Assembly: GCF_020181595.1 (NCBI RefSeq)
Contig: NZ_CP084028.1
Span: 1,709,647 to 1,773,646 of the forward strand
DNA length: 64,000 nt
Origin: [Mycobacterium] vasticus
Lineage (GTDB): Bacteria > Actinomycetota > Actinomycetes > Mycobacteriales > Mycobacteriaceae
Direction: 5' to 3'
How positions within the stretch are numbered: the first letter of the stretch is position 1; each line of letters begins with the position of its first letter. The translations under genes were made by a program, and so were the position numbers. Shown one piece after another: positions 1 through 7,237 of this stretch. The notes beneath the pieces are model-generated. The model saw only the letters and a list, made by a program, of their open reading frames with translations, was not told the DNA's origin and ran no database searches.

Positions 1-148
1 CGGAATGCCACGACATCGGGCTGCCACCCAGGTCCAGCACCCGCATCTCCGCGATCTCGGGGAAGGCCATCAGAAAGCGAGCCCACCGCCGCGCGCGTGC
101 TCGTTCAGCCAGGGATTTTCCAGACTCGATGTCGATCCATGCCGGCAT
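1..148 (-). CDS. SAM-dependent methyltransferase, N-terminal fragment (runs off window)
   Basis: A leftward open frame begins at an ATG at 148 and runs past base 1. Its visible 49 residues start MPAWIDIESG and include MRVLDLGGSPMSW, which resembles motif I (hhDhGGG) of class I SAM methyltransferases. It starts only four bases after the stop of the acetyltransferase gene on the same strand, so the two are probably one transcript driven from the promoter at 714-742. Only the N-terminus is visible, so the methyltransferase call rests on one motif. Confidence 0.5.
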   Translation of the reverse strand, partial: MPAWIDIESGKSLAERARARRWARFLMAFPEIAEMRVLDLGGSPMSWHS

Positions 149-152
149 TGCC

Positions 153-707
153 CTAAGCCTCGGCAGCAGCCGCCAGAGAGGCGTGCGTTCGGACGATCCG
201 GGCCGGGACCCCGGCGACCTCGACGTCGTCCGGCACCGTTCTGGTGACGACCGCCCCGGCGCGAATGCCCACCCGGTTGCCGACGTCGGCGCCCAGAACC
301 ATCGCCATCGGATAGATGTAGACGTCGTCGCCTATGAGGGGGATCTTTCCCTTGGCCTCTCCAATCGTCACGCCCTGGTGGATCCGGCAGTTGGCGCCGA
401 TCCGGGCCTTGTTGTGCACCCACACCGGGCCGGGATGGGCGATCGAGAGACCGGGGCCGCACACGTTGCGCGAGATGTAGAAGCCGAACTTCTCACTCAG
501 AAGCTTCGTTCGCAGCCGGAACCAGAGGGCGATCGCATGTCCGATCGGCGTCCGGGCGGTGTTGCACCAGTATTCGGAGTACCGAAGCAGTCGTTGGAAG
601 TAGGCGGGACGCTCCAGGTAACGGTCTCGGAACCGCCAGCGCTCCAGACCGTTCGCCTTCAGGTCCGCCGCGAGATAGGCCCTCAGGTCCTCGCGGGTTC
701 TGATCAT
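153..707 (-). CDS. Serine O-acetyltransferase-like hexapeptide acetyltransferase
   Basis: This 184-residue protein has a helical N-terminal half and a C-terminal left-handed beta-helix typical of acetyl-CoA-dependent hexapeptide transferases. Visible motifs are GPGLSIAHPGPVWVH, IGANCRIHQGVTIG and IGDDVYIYPMAMVLGADVGNRVGI. The tail ends in the usual GVPARIV motif. It is CysE-like in form. Because it sits in a polysaccharide locus and has no cysK neighbour, it more likely acetylates a sugar or glycan than serine; that is inference. The start ATG lies about 7 bases downstream of a strong -10 box (TATAGT), which suggests a leaderless mRNA. Confidence 0.8.
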   Translation of the reverse strand: MIRTREDLRAYLAADLKANGLERWRFRDRYLERPAYFQRLLRYSEYWCNTARTPIGHAIALWFRLRTKLLSEKFGFYISRNVCGPGLSIAHPGPVWVHNKARIGANCRIHQGVTIGEAKGKIPLIGDDVYIYPMAMVLGADVGNRVGIRAGAVVTRTVPDDVEVAGVPARIVRTHASLAAAAEA

Positions 708-713
708 GCGGTC

Positions 714-742
714 ACTATACCGAAAGTATTAAAATGGATCAA
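714..742 (-). promoter_or_regulatory. Promoter of the acetyltransferase operon (-35 TTGATC, 17 bp, -10 TATAGT)
   Basis: On the minus strand TTGATC (737-742) and TATAGT (714-719) are separated by exactly 17 bases. This is a good SigA-type promoter. The predicted start point falls at or next to the ATG at 707. The CATAC-N5-GTATG palindrome abuts the -35 box on its upstream side. Confidence 0.6.
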
Positions 743-745
743 TCG

Positions 746-760
746 CATACTAAACGTATG
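746..760. promoter_or_regulatory. Palindromic operator candidate, copy 1 (CATAC-TAAAC-GTATG)
   Basis: This is a perfect 5-5-5 inverted repeat, three bases upstream of the -35 box of the acetyltransferase promoter. The same CATAC-N5-GTATG architecture recurs at 16038-16052 and 24327-24341, with a degenerate copy at 3216-3230. All four lie in promoter regions of the polysaccharide locus. The position upstream of -35 suits an activator, or a repressor acting at a distance. Confidence 0.5.
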
Positions 761-777
761 ATTTCAGCCGGCTTGGC

Positions 778-1179
778 TTACCGCCCTTCCAGCCACAACT
801 GTTCGGTGAGGTCCTGGAAGGTCACCAGAGCGACGCGGTCGTTATCGCGCTGCAAGGCGGATTTGCTCATCAGCGCCCGGACGGGCGAGCCGTCGCTGTG
901 GGCCAGCGAGACGACCACGTTGGCGAAGGCGTGCACGATCTCCAGTGCGGCCTCCGCCGGCGGCAGCTGGTCGAACACCTCCTCGAATTCCAGCGCCAGC
1001 ACCTCGTGGTGGGTGTGACCGAGCATCTCGGCGAACGCCGAGTTGGCGAACAGGATCGTGCCGTCATCGGCGATCGCGAGTACCGGTACCGGAATACGCT
1101 CGAGCACCACCAGTGCAGGTAGTTGCTGCAAGGTATCGACCGGTGACTGGCCCGGATGCGAGTTATGCCGTCGCTCCAT
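778..1179 (-). CDS. Single PAS-domain protein
   Basis: This small protein (133 residues from the ATG at 1179; an alternative ATG at 1212 adds 11) consists almost entirely of one PAS domain. The visible signature is IPVPVLAIADDGTILFANSAFAEMLGHTHHEVLALEF, followed by a PAC-like end, VALVTFQDLTEQ. There is no attached kinase, GGDEF or HTH domain. It is the last gene of a leftward group with an FkbM methyltransferase and an acyltransferase. It may sense a small ligand, redox state or oxygen and act through a partner; the GGDEF-EAL protein at 26-28 kb is one candidate, but nothing in the sequence proves that. Confidence 0.75.
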   Translation of the reverse strand: MERRHNSHPGQSPVDTLQQLPALVVLERIPVPVLAIADDGTILFANSAFAEMLGHTHHEVLALEFEEVFDQLPPAEAALEIVHAFANVVVSLAHSDGSPVRALMSKSALQRDNDRVALVTFQDLTEQLWLEGR

Positions 1180-1195
1180 CAGCTGATTATGGCCC

Positions 1196-2011
1196 CTACC
1201 ATCTGTCCGCACTTGCGCACCTGCCCTTCGGGAGAAAAATGAAGTCGTTGATGTAGGTTCCGTTCACGGCCCATCCGTCGGCGTGGTCGCCGATGTTCGC
1301 CGGGTTCTGATAACGCGCCGTGTCGAATTCCTCTACGGGCAGGGTAGCGCCGTTCAGCTGGAAATAACCCGAATAGCCCAGTCCCGCCAAGAAGCTCGCG
1401 AGGGATGCGACGGCGTTCGGGCGGTGTCGTTCTTCAGCCTCGATCAGCAGTGTGGGCCGGTCGCGCCGGATGGTGTTCTCGGCGCCGGTCAGCACGGCGA
1501 GTTCGTGCCCTTCGACGTCGACCTTGATGAATCCGACGTTGCTCAACTGCAGATCATCGAGGCGGCGCATCGACACCTCGATTGCCTGGACCGGGTCGCC
1601 CCCCGCGTCCGCGAGGGAGTTGCCGACTTCGATCGTGCTTTGCCCGGGTGCGGATTCCCATACCCGCATTGTGGTCACCCCCTCACGATCCGACAACGCG
1701 ACAGTTTCAACCCGCACCGGGGCGTCGACCGCCTCGAACATCGCCGTCAGAACGTCGGCCTGCGCGGGGCGCGGCTCGAACGCAACAACCGACCGCGACG
1801 ACGCCAGCATTGCGATGGTGAATTCGCCGACGTCCGCGCCGATGTCCAGGGATACCCGATTCGGGTCGCACATCTCCCGGGCCAACCGGACATCCGCGCG
1901 CGCGTCACCCAGCCGGGCCAGAATTTTGTATTTGCGGCGCCAGAACCAGTGCGGCGCGACAGCCTGCGCCACTGGTCCCAGTCGGCGCCTAGCTGTGGTG
2001 GTGACCTGCAT
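1196..2011 (-). CDS. FkbM-family methyltransferase
   Basis: This 271-residue protein has class I methyltransferase motifs of the FkbM family: LDIGADVGEFTIAML (motif I), VVAFEPRPAQ (motif II), and the family hallmark FIKVDVEGHELAVLTGAE followed by PTLLIEAEERH. FkbM enzymes typically O-methylate sugars or polyketides. Here, between an acyltransferase and a PAS protein in a polysaccharide locus, glycan O-methylation is the likely role. The gene lies 17 bases downstream of the acyltransferase and is probably co-transcribed with it. Confidence 0.85.
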   Translation of the reverse strand: MQVTTTARRRLGPVAQAVAPHWFWRRKYKILARLGDARADVRLAREMCDPNRVSLDIGADVGEFTIAMLASSRSVVAFEPRPAQADVLTAMFEAVDAPVRVETVALSDREGVTTMRVWESAPGQSTIEVGNSLADAGGDPVQAIEVSMRRLDDLQLSNVGFIKVDVEGHELAVLTGAENTIRRDRPTLLIEAEERHRPNAVASLASFLAGLGYSGYFQLNGATLPVEEFDTARYQNPANIGDHADGWAVNGTYINDFIFLPKGRCASADRW

Positions 2012-2028
2012 CTGCGACTACCTCCTTG

Positions 2029-3120
2029 TTAACGGTCTGTCCGCGGGTGGATAGGCGAAATCCGGCTCAACTCGTCCCCGCGACGCTGCCCCGCGCTTTC
2101 GAACCGGCGCTTGATCCGCAACAACGGCGTCTCGAAGAAGCGGAAGCTGAAGTAGGCGGCGGCGGTCGACAGGGCGAGTGTCGCTGCGAACACCGGCACA
2201 CTGTGTTCGTGTGCGATCAACCGGAACACGATGTTCGCGCACAGCATGTGCAGCAGGTAGACGCCGTAGCTGATCACTCCGATGAATTGCAGCGGCCGCC
2301 ATTGCAACACCGGATGCAACGGCGTCCGCTCCAGCAGGCACAGCGCTACCACCAGGCACACCATCAGGCATTGGGTGATCGCCGACGGTGTATCGACGGC
2401 CAGTGCGCACAGCAGGGCCGTCGCGCACACCGGCGCCGACCAGGCCCGCCCGAGTACCGTAGCCACCCGCGCGAACCCCTGCGGGGTGCTCACCACCAGG
2501 GCCGCAGCAGCACCGACGAGTATCGGCAGTGACAGACTCGACACGATCGCGCCCGGCAGCTTCGATGTGTCGGTGATCACGCCGGCAGCTTGCGAAGCGG
2601 TGATCAACACGGCCAGCACCAGCAGCGGAGCCCAGACCCGCCGGCGCGAGATCGACAAGGCGACTACCAGCAGTGGTGGCCACAACACATAGAACTGCTC
2701 CTCGGTCGCCAGTGACCAGGCGAAGTAGAACGTCTCGGTGGCCCCGTGCTCGAGATGGACGAACCAGTTCGACGTGTAGGTCGCGTAGGCGGGCAGGTGG
2801 TGCAGGAATCGCTGCCCCTCCGGGGTGTGGCGCTGCGTCGCGAGGACCAGGACGACGTAGAGCAGCAGCGTCGCGTAGTAGAGCGGGAAGATCCGGAGTG
2901 CTCGGCGGGCATAGAACCTGCTCAGCGAGATACCGCCGGTCGCGGCACTCTCGCGGACCAACAGGGTGGTGATCAGGAATCCGCTGATCGCGAAGAAGAA
3001 GTCCACCCCGAGATAACCCTTGGTGGCGATCGCCGGCCCGGGCACCCCGGAGGTGTGGTGCCACACCACCGCGATCACACTCAGGGCCCGCAGGCCGTCC
3101 AGGGCACCGAACCGGCTCAT
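2029..3120 (-). CDS. Membrane acyltransferase 3 (OafA/YrhL-type O-acetylase)
   Basis: The N-terminus carries the acyltransferase-3 signature: LDGLRALSVIAVVWHH, then GYLGVDFFFAISGFLIT and RRALRIFPLYY. About ten hydrophobic segments follow. The family transfers acyl groups, usually acetyl, across the membrane to glycans such as O-antigen or peptidoglycan. The start chosen is the ATG at 3120 (MSRFGALDGL), which puts LDGLRA near the N-terminus as in the family. An upstream ATG at 3210 would add 30 basic, unconserved residues. It is divergent from the main polysaccharide operon. Confidence 0.85.
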   Translation of the reverse strand: MSRFGALDGLRALSVIAVVWHHTSGVPGPAIATKGYLGVDFFFAISGFLITTLLVRESAATGGISLSRFYARRALRIFPLYYATLLLYVVLVLATQRHTPEGQRFLHHLPAYATYTSNWFVHLEHGATETFYFAWSLATEEQFYVLWPPLLVVALSISRRRVWAPLLVLAVLITASQAAGVITDTSKLPGAIVSSLSLPILVGAAAALVVSTPQGFARVATVLGRAWSAPVCATALLCALAVDTPSAITQCLMVCLVVALCLLERTPLHPVLQWRPLQFIGVISYGVYLLHMLCANIVFRLIAHEHSVPVFAATLALSTAAAYFSFRFFETPLLRIKRRFESAGQRRGDELSRISPIHPRTDR

Positions 3121-3215
3121 CGCGGTGAATCGGTCATAGCCGGTGAACGCTCGTTCGGGCGACGACTGTCGTCGTCGGCTCCGCGCGAGAGCGCCGGGAC
3201 TCGGATGCATGCCGA

Positions 3216-3264
3216 GATACTACAGGTTTGTTCTCGACTGGACATCATCCAAAAAGTATGTAAA
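3216..3264 (+). promoter_or_regulatory. Main polysaccharide-operon promoter: degenerate palindrome plus conserved CATCC box
   Basis: GATAC-TACAG-GTTTG (3216-3230) matches the CATAC-N5-GTATG palindrome with one mismatch per arm. It is followed at 3246-3264 by CATCCAAAAAGTATGTAAA. The box at 16069-16087 matches this at 16 of 19 positions and the one at 28155-28173 at 14 of 19. TATGTA (3257-3262) could be the -10 hexamer. It lies 26 bases after the palindrome, the same spacing as at the promoter at 714-742. Confidence 0.5.
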
Positions 3265-3274
3265 TATCGCCATC

Positions 3275-3325
3275 ATGTGGATGAACGGTTTGTTGGCTCC
3301 CTGCCGGCTGGGGCACTCGTCATGA
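3275..3325 (+). CDS. Possible 16-codon leader peptide coupled to the operon's first gene
   Basis: An ATG about 18 bases after the putative -10 opens a 16-codon frame (MWMNGLLAPCRLGHSS). Its TGA overlaps the next ATG as ATGA at 3322-3325, an arrangement typical of translational coupling. An alternative reading is a GTG at 3277, in frame with the nucleotidyltransferase, adding 15 residues beginning VDERFVGS. The region around 3277-3292 is conserved at two other promoters, which suggests it is translated or otherwise functional. Which frame is used cannot be settled here. Confidence 0.3.
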   Translation: MWMNGLLAPCRLGHSS

Positions 3326-4125
3326 AAGTCGTGCTGTTCTGCGGCGGCCACGGAATGCGGATGCGCAACTCCGAGGCGGACGTCGTTCCGAAGCCCTTGC
3401 AGATGGTCGGCCCCCGGCCGCTGATTTGGCACGTCATGCGGTACTACGCTCACTTCGGCCACAAGGAGTTCGTGCTGTGCCTCGGCTACGGTGCGGCCCA
3501 GATCAAGGATTTCTTCCTCAGCTACCGCGAAATGGAGTCCAACGACTTCATCATGCGCGGCGGCGAGGTCGAGCTGCTCGACTCCGACATCTCCGACTGG
3601 ACCGTGACGTTCGTCGACACGGGCTTGGAGTCCCCGATCGGAGAGCGGTTGCGCCGGGTCCGGCAATACCTAGGTGACGACGAGTACTTCCTGGCCAACT
3701 ACGCCGACGTCCTCACCGACGCGCCGCTGGATCGGATGATCGACCGCGTCGTCGGCACCGGCGCCGCAGGCTCGATGCTGGTGGTGCCGCCGCCGTCGTC
3801 GTTTCACTGCGTCGACGTCAGTTCGGCGGGCGAGGTCAAAGAGATCGCTCCGGTGAGCAAGTTCTCGATTTATGTCAACGGCGGCTATTTCGTGCTCAAC
3901 CGCGACATCATCGATCTGATTCCAGAGGACGGCGACCTGGTCGGCGATGCGTGCACGGCGCTGGCCGGTACGGGCCGGCTGATCGGCTACCGCCACGACG
4001 GATTCTGGAAGCCCGCGGACACCTTCAAAGAGCGCGCCGAGCTCGACGCCGACTACAACCGGGGCGTTCGGCCCTGGATGGTATGGGAGACAGCGGAATC
4101 CGGTCAGTACGGCCGGTCGGCATGA
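3322..4125 (+). CDS. Sugar-1-phosphate nucleotidyltransferase (glucose-1-phosphate cytidylyltransferase type)
   Basis: This 267-residue enzyme would activate a hexose-1-phosphate to an NDP-sugar, most like RfbF-type glucose-1-phosphate cytidylyltransferases making CDP-glucose. The N-terminus MKVVLFCGGHGMRMR is the nucleotide-binding loop, in a variant form (GGxGxRM rather than GGxGTRL). VVPKPLQMVG carries the conserved Lys-Pro. NYADVLTD provides the metal-binding Asp, and FWKPADTFKER is typical of RfbF-like enzymes. The ATG at 3322 places the loop at the N-terminus as in the family. It is the first gene of the main rightward operon and overlaps the next gene by four bases. Confidence 0.75.
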   Translation: MKVVLFCGGHGMRMRNSEADVVPKPLQMVGPRPLIWHVMRYYAHFGHKEFVLCLGYGAAQIKDFFLSYREMESNDFIMRGGEVELLDSDISDWTVTFVDTGLESPIGERLRRVRQYLGDDEYFLANYADVLTDAPLDRMIDRVVGTGAAGSMLVVPPPSSFHCVDVSSAGEVKEIAPVSKFSIYVNGGYFVLNRDIIDLIPEDGDLVGDACTALAGTGRLIGYRHDGFWKPADTFKERAELDADYNRGVRPWMVWETAESGQYGRSA

Positions 4126-4790
4126 TCGAACTGAACCCCAGCCGCCTGCGATCGGTGGCCGTCATCGGAGCGCACTGCGACGACATCGCGATCGGCGTCG
4201 GCGCATCGCTGCTGGAGATCGGCCGAAGCAATCCCGACATCGTGGTGCACGCGCTGGTGCTCACCGGCGCCGGCACCGACCGCGAAATCGAGGAGAAGAA
4301 CGCTCTGGCGGCACTGTGCCCTTCGGTGGATCTGCGGCTCACCGTCGCCGGCCTGCCGGACAGCAGGCTGCCTTGCCACTGGGATGCGGTCAAGTGCGAG
4401 TTGGCCGGCTTTCGGCGGAGCTGTGAACCCGACGTGGTGTTCGGACCCCAACGCGGCGACTTCCACCAGGATCACCGGCTGGTCGCCGAACTCATACCGA
4501 CCGAGTTCCGTGACCACCTGTCGTTCGGCTACGAGATTCTCAAGTGGGAGTCGGATCTGCCGAATCCCGCTGTATACCTGCCTATCTCGGAGGATTCCGC
4601 GCGGCGCAAGGCTGAACTGCTTGCTCAGTGCTACCCGTCGCAGACCGGTCATGACTGGTTCGACGACGAAGCCTTCCTGGGGCTGATGCGAATTCGCGGC
4701 GTGCAGTGCCGAAACCGCTACGCGGAGGCCTTCACGCTGGAGAAGGCCGTGCTCGGTGCCGCGACGTCTACTCACTCAACTAACGGTTAG
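4122..4790 (+). CDS. PIG-L/LmbE-family deacetylase
   Basis: This 222-residue protein has the two zinc and catalytic motifs of PIG-L deacetylases: AHCDDIAIG near residue 18 (usually AHPDDE, here with Cys and Ile substitutions that keep the His-x-Asp-Asp core) and GDFHQDHRLV near residue 120. The family removes acetyl groups from N-acetylated sugars. Sitting in a nucleotide-sugar operon it probably N-deacetylates a precursor or polymer residue. The start overlaps the preceding stop as ATGA. Confidence 0.8.
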   Translation: MIELNPSRLRSVAVIGAHCDDIAIGVGASLLEIGRSNPDIVVHALVLTGAGTDREIEEKNALAALCPSVDLRLTVAGLPDSRLPCHWDAVKCELAGFRRSCEPDVVFGPQRGDFHQDHRLVAELIPTEFRDHLSFGYEILKWESDLPNPAVYLPISEDSARRKAELLAQCYPSQTGHDWFDDEAFLGLMRIRGVQCRNRYAEAFTLEKAVLGAATSTHSTNG

Positions 4791-4800
4791 GAGCGCACAA

Positions 4801-5850
4801 GTGCGACTGCTGGTCACCGGGACCGAGGGCTACCTCGGTTGCCTGCTGGCGCCCCTGTTGGTCGCCGACGGTCACGACGTCGTCGGCTTGGACACCGGCT
4901 ATTACAAGGCGGGCTGGCTGTGCCCCGGCAATATCGCCGATAGCCCGGAACGCGCAGTACCGATGACGCTGATGCGCGACATCCGCGACGTGACCGCGGC
5001 CGACCTGCGCGGCTTCGACGCCATCGTTCACCTGGCGGAGCTCAGCAACGACCCCATCGGCGACCTGATCGGCGATGTGACCTTCGAGGTGAACCACCGG
5101 GGCACCGTGCATCTGGCCGAATGCGCCAAGCGCGCCGGCGTGAGCCGGTTCATCTACACGTCTTCGTGCAGCGTGTACGGAATCGCCGACGGCACCGTCG
5201 ACGAGACGAGCCCGATCAATCCCCTGACACCCTATGCGCGGTGCAAGGCGATGGTGGAGCGCGACCTGACCGCCATGGCCGACGACGACTTCTCACCGGT
5301 CTTCCTACGCAACGCAACGGCTTTCGGTGCGTCGCCGCGAATGCGATTCGACATCGTGCTGAACAACCTGGCCGGCCTGGCCTGGACCGAGCACCGCATC
5401 GCGATGACCAGCGATGGCACCCCGTGGCGTCCGCTTGTGCATGCGCTGGACATCGCCGAGGCCATCCGCTGCTCGCTGAACGCCGACCGCGAGCGGGTGC
5501 ATGCGCTCGTGGTCAACGTCGGAAGCGACGAGAACAACCGTACGGTTCGCGAGATCGCCGAGACGGTCGGCGCTGAATTCCCGGGCTGCACAGTCACATT
5601 CGGCCCTCCCAGTGCCGACAATCGCAGCTATCGAGTGGCCTTCGGCAAGATTCGGGAAGTCTTTCCCGAGTTCCGTGCCCACTGGGACGTCGCCGCCGGC
5701 GCGGCGCAACTGCACCGGGTGTTCGCGGCCATCGATCTGGACCCGGAGACGTTCCACGGCCGTGGCCACACCCGGCTGAAGCAGATCCAGTACCTGCTCA
5801 AGACCGGACAGATCGATGACCGCCTGTTCTGGCAGGGGAGGACGGCGTGA
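4801..5850 (+). CDS. NAD-dependent sugar epimerase/dehydratase (extended SDR)
   Basis: This 349-residue extended SDR has the Rossmann motif TGTEGYLG (residues 6-13), a Ser in YTSSCSVYG and the catalytic YARCK (Tyr-x3-Lys). The SxxSVYG pattern is typical of nucleotide-sugar 4-epimerases and dehydratases. The start is a GTG at 4801, preceded by AGGAG at 4789-4793. It probably acts on the NDP-sugar made by the first gene of the operon. Substrate and reaction cannot be read from sequence. The stop overlaps the next ATG. Confidence 0.8.
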   Translation: MRLLVTGTEGYLGCLLAPLLVADGHDVVGLDTGYYKAGWLCPGNIADSPERAVPMTLMRDIRDVTAADLRGFDAIVHLAELSNDPIGDLIGDVTFEVNHRGTVHLAECAKRAGVSRFIYTSSCSVYGIADGTVDETSPINPLTPYARCKAMVERDLTAMADDDFSPVFLRNATAFGASPRMRFDIVLNNLAGLAWTEHRIAMTSDGTPWRPLVHALDIAEAIRCSLNADRERVHALVVNVGSDENNRTVREIAETVGAEFPGCTVTFGPPSADNRSYRVAFGKIREVFPEFRAHWDVAAGAAQLHRVFAAIDLDPETFHGRGHTRLKQIQYLLKTGQIDDRLFWQGRTA

Positions 5851-6395
5851 AGTACACCCCGACCGGCATCGCCGGTGTGACGATCGTCGACATCGAACCG
5901 CAGCGCGACGACCGCGGCTTCTTCGCACGATCCTTCTGCTCGGAGGAATTCGCCCGTCACGGACTGGAAGCCACCATGGTGCAGACGAGCATCTCGCACA
6001 ACTCGACCCGGGGCACGGTGCGGGGACTGCACCGCCAGCTGCCGCCGTACGCCGAGGCCAAGCTGGTGCGCTGCACCAGGGGCGAGATCTTCGACGTGGC
6101 CGTCGACGTGCGCGAGGATTCACCTACCTACGGCAAACACGTATCGGTGCATCTGAGCGCGGACAACCGCCGGGCGCTGTTCCTGCCGCCGTATGTCGCG
6201 CACGGATTCCAGAGCCTGACCGACGATACCGAAGTCCTCTACCAGATCAGTGGCTCTTATATGCCCGAGGCGCAGCAGGGATTCCGCTGGGACGAACCAT
6301 TTTTCGCGATCAGCTGGCCGTTGGTCGCCACCGTCCTGTCGGAGCGCGACGCCAACTGCCCGTGCCTGGAATCGTTGGGGAGCACCGTGTCATGA
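5847..6395 (+). CDS. dTDP-4-dehydrorhamnose 3,5-epimerase-like protein (RmlC/RfbC family)
   Basis: This 182-residue cupin of usual RmlC length has the motifs RGFFARSFCSEEF, QTSISHNSTRGTVRGLH (the catalytic His region), VRCTRGEIFDVAVDVR and LFLPPYVAHGFQSL. RmlC enzymes epimerise C3/C5 of 4-keto-6-deoxy sugars. With the C-methyltransferase homologues downstream it points to a branched or epimerised deoxysugar in the repeat unit. Both ends overlap neighbouring genes by four bases. Confidence 0.85.
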   Translation: MKYTPTGIAGVTIVDIEPQRDDRGFFARSFCSEEFARHGLEATMVQTSISHNSTRGTVRGLHRQLPPYAEAKLVRCTRGEIFDVAVDVREDSPTYGKHVSVHLSADNRRALFLPPYVAHGFQSLTDDTEVLYQISGSYMPEAQQGFRWDEPFFAISWPLVATVLSERDANCPCLESLGSTVS

Positions 6396-7225
6396 GCGTC
6401 CCAGCAGCTTCCGCCTGGCCCGCGGTGCGAATGGTGGTCAGCGGCAGCATCGTCGAACGCCGCGACGCCGCCGAAGTGCTTTCGATCGTCAAGGGACGAC
6501 TGCTGTCGGTCAATCCGGAAGGACTCGCGGTGGGGTCAGTCAACCTGGACCACCTGCATCACTTCCGTCGCCGCGGGCCGGCACCGAGCGGCCGGCTGGA
6601 ATGGCTGCTGCTGGCCGACGGCATGCCGATCGCACTGCGTGGACGCATGCTGACGGCCCGGCCGTGGCCCCGGATCACCGGCGCGGACCTGCTTCCCGAA
6701 GCGCTGAAGCTGGCGCAGGACACCGGCAAGCGCGTCGGAATCCTGGGCGGCAGCACCGAAACACAGCGTCGGCTGGCGCAGCTGCTGGCCACCGACTATC
6801 CCACCCTTGCCGTTTCGGGAATGTGGGCCCCGCCCGCAGCACTGATCGACACGAGGTCCGACGAGCTGGCCGCCGCGATCCGGGCTGCCGACACTGACCT
6901 GTTGGTGGTCTGCCTGGGCAAGCCGCGCCAGGAACGGTGGATCGACCGCTACGGCCACGCCACCGGAGCCCGAGTGTTCCTGCCGTGCGGCGGCGCCATC
7001 GACTTCATGGCAGGCCAGACCCGGCGGGCACCCGACTGGATGCAACGGTCCGGATTGGAATGGTTTCACCGGCTTGCCCACGAGCCGCGCCGGCTGGCCA
7101 GACGGTACCTGCTGCAGGGCCCGCTGGCTCTGCTGCGCGCCGGACGCGCGCAACTCATCTGCTATCCGGGCGTCTACTACGCGGACCCGGCAAGCGACGG
7201 CCCGCAGTCGGCGGCGACGGCCTAG
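6392..7225 (+). CDS. WecB/TagA/CpsF-family glycosyltransferase (GT26)
   Basis: This 277-residue protein shows GT26 motifs: SVNLDHLHHF, LLLADGMPIALRGRML (catalytic Asp region), VGILGGSTET, VCLGKPRQERWI and FLPCGGAIDFMAGQTRRAPDWMQ. GT26 enzymes usually add the second sugar, often N-acetylmannosamine or a related residue, onto a polyprenyl-pyrophosphate-linked first sugar. That fits its place just before the initiating phosphotransferase gene. The ATG at 6392 overlaps the preceding stop as ATGA. Confidence 0.85.
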   Translation: MSVPAASAWPAVRMVVSGSIVERRDAAEVLSIVKGRLLSVNPEGLAVGSVNLDHLHHFRRRGPAPSGRLEWLLLADGMPIALRGRMLTARPWPRITGADLLPEALKLAQDTGKRVGILGGSTETQRRLAQLLATDYPTLAVSGMWAPPAALIDTRSDELAAAIRAADTDLLVVCLGKPRQERWIDRYGHATGARVFLPCGGAIDFMAGQTRRAPDWMQRSGLEWFHRLAHEPRRLARRYLLQGPLALLRAGRAQLICYPGVYYADPASDGPQSAATA

Positions 7226-7237
7226 GAACTGACGGAG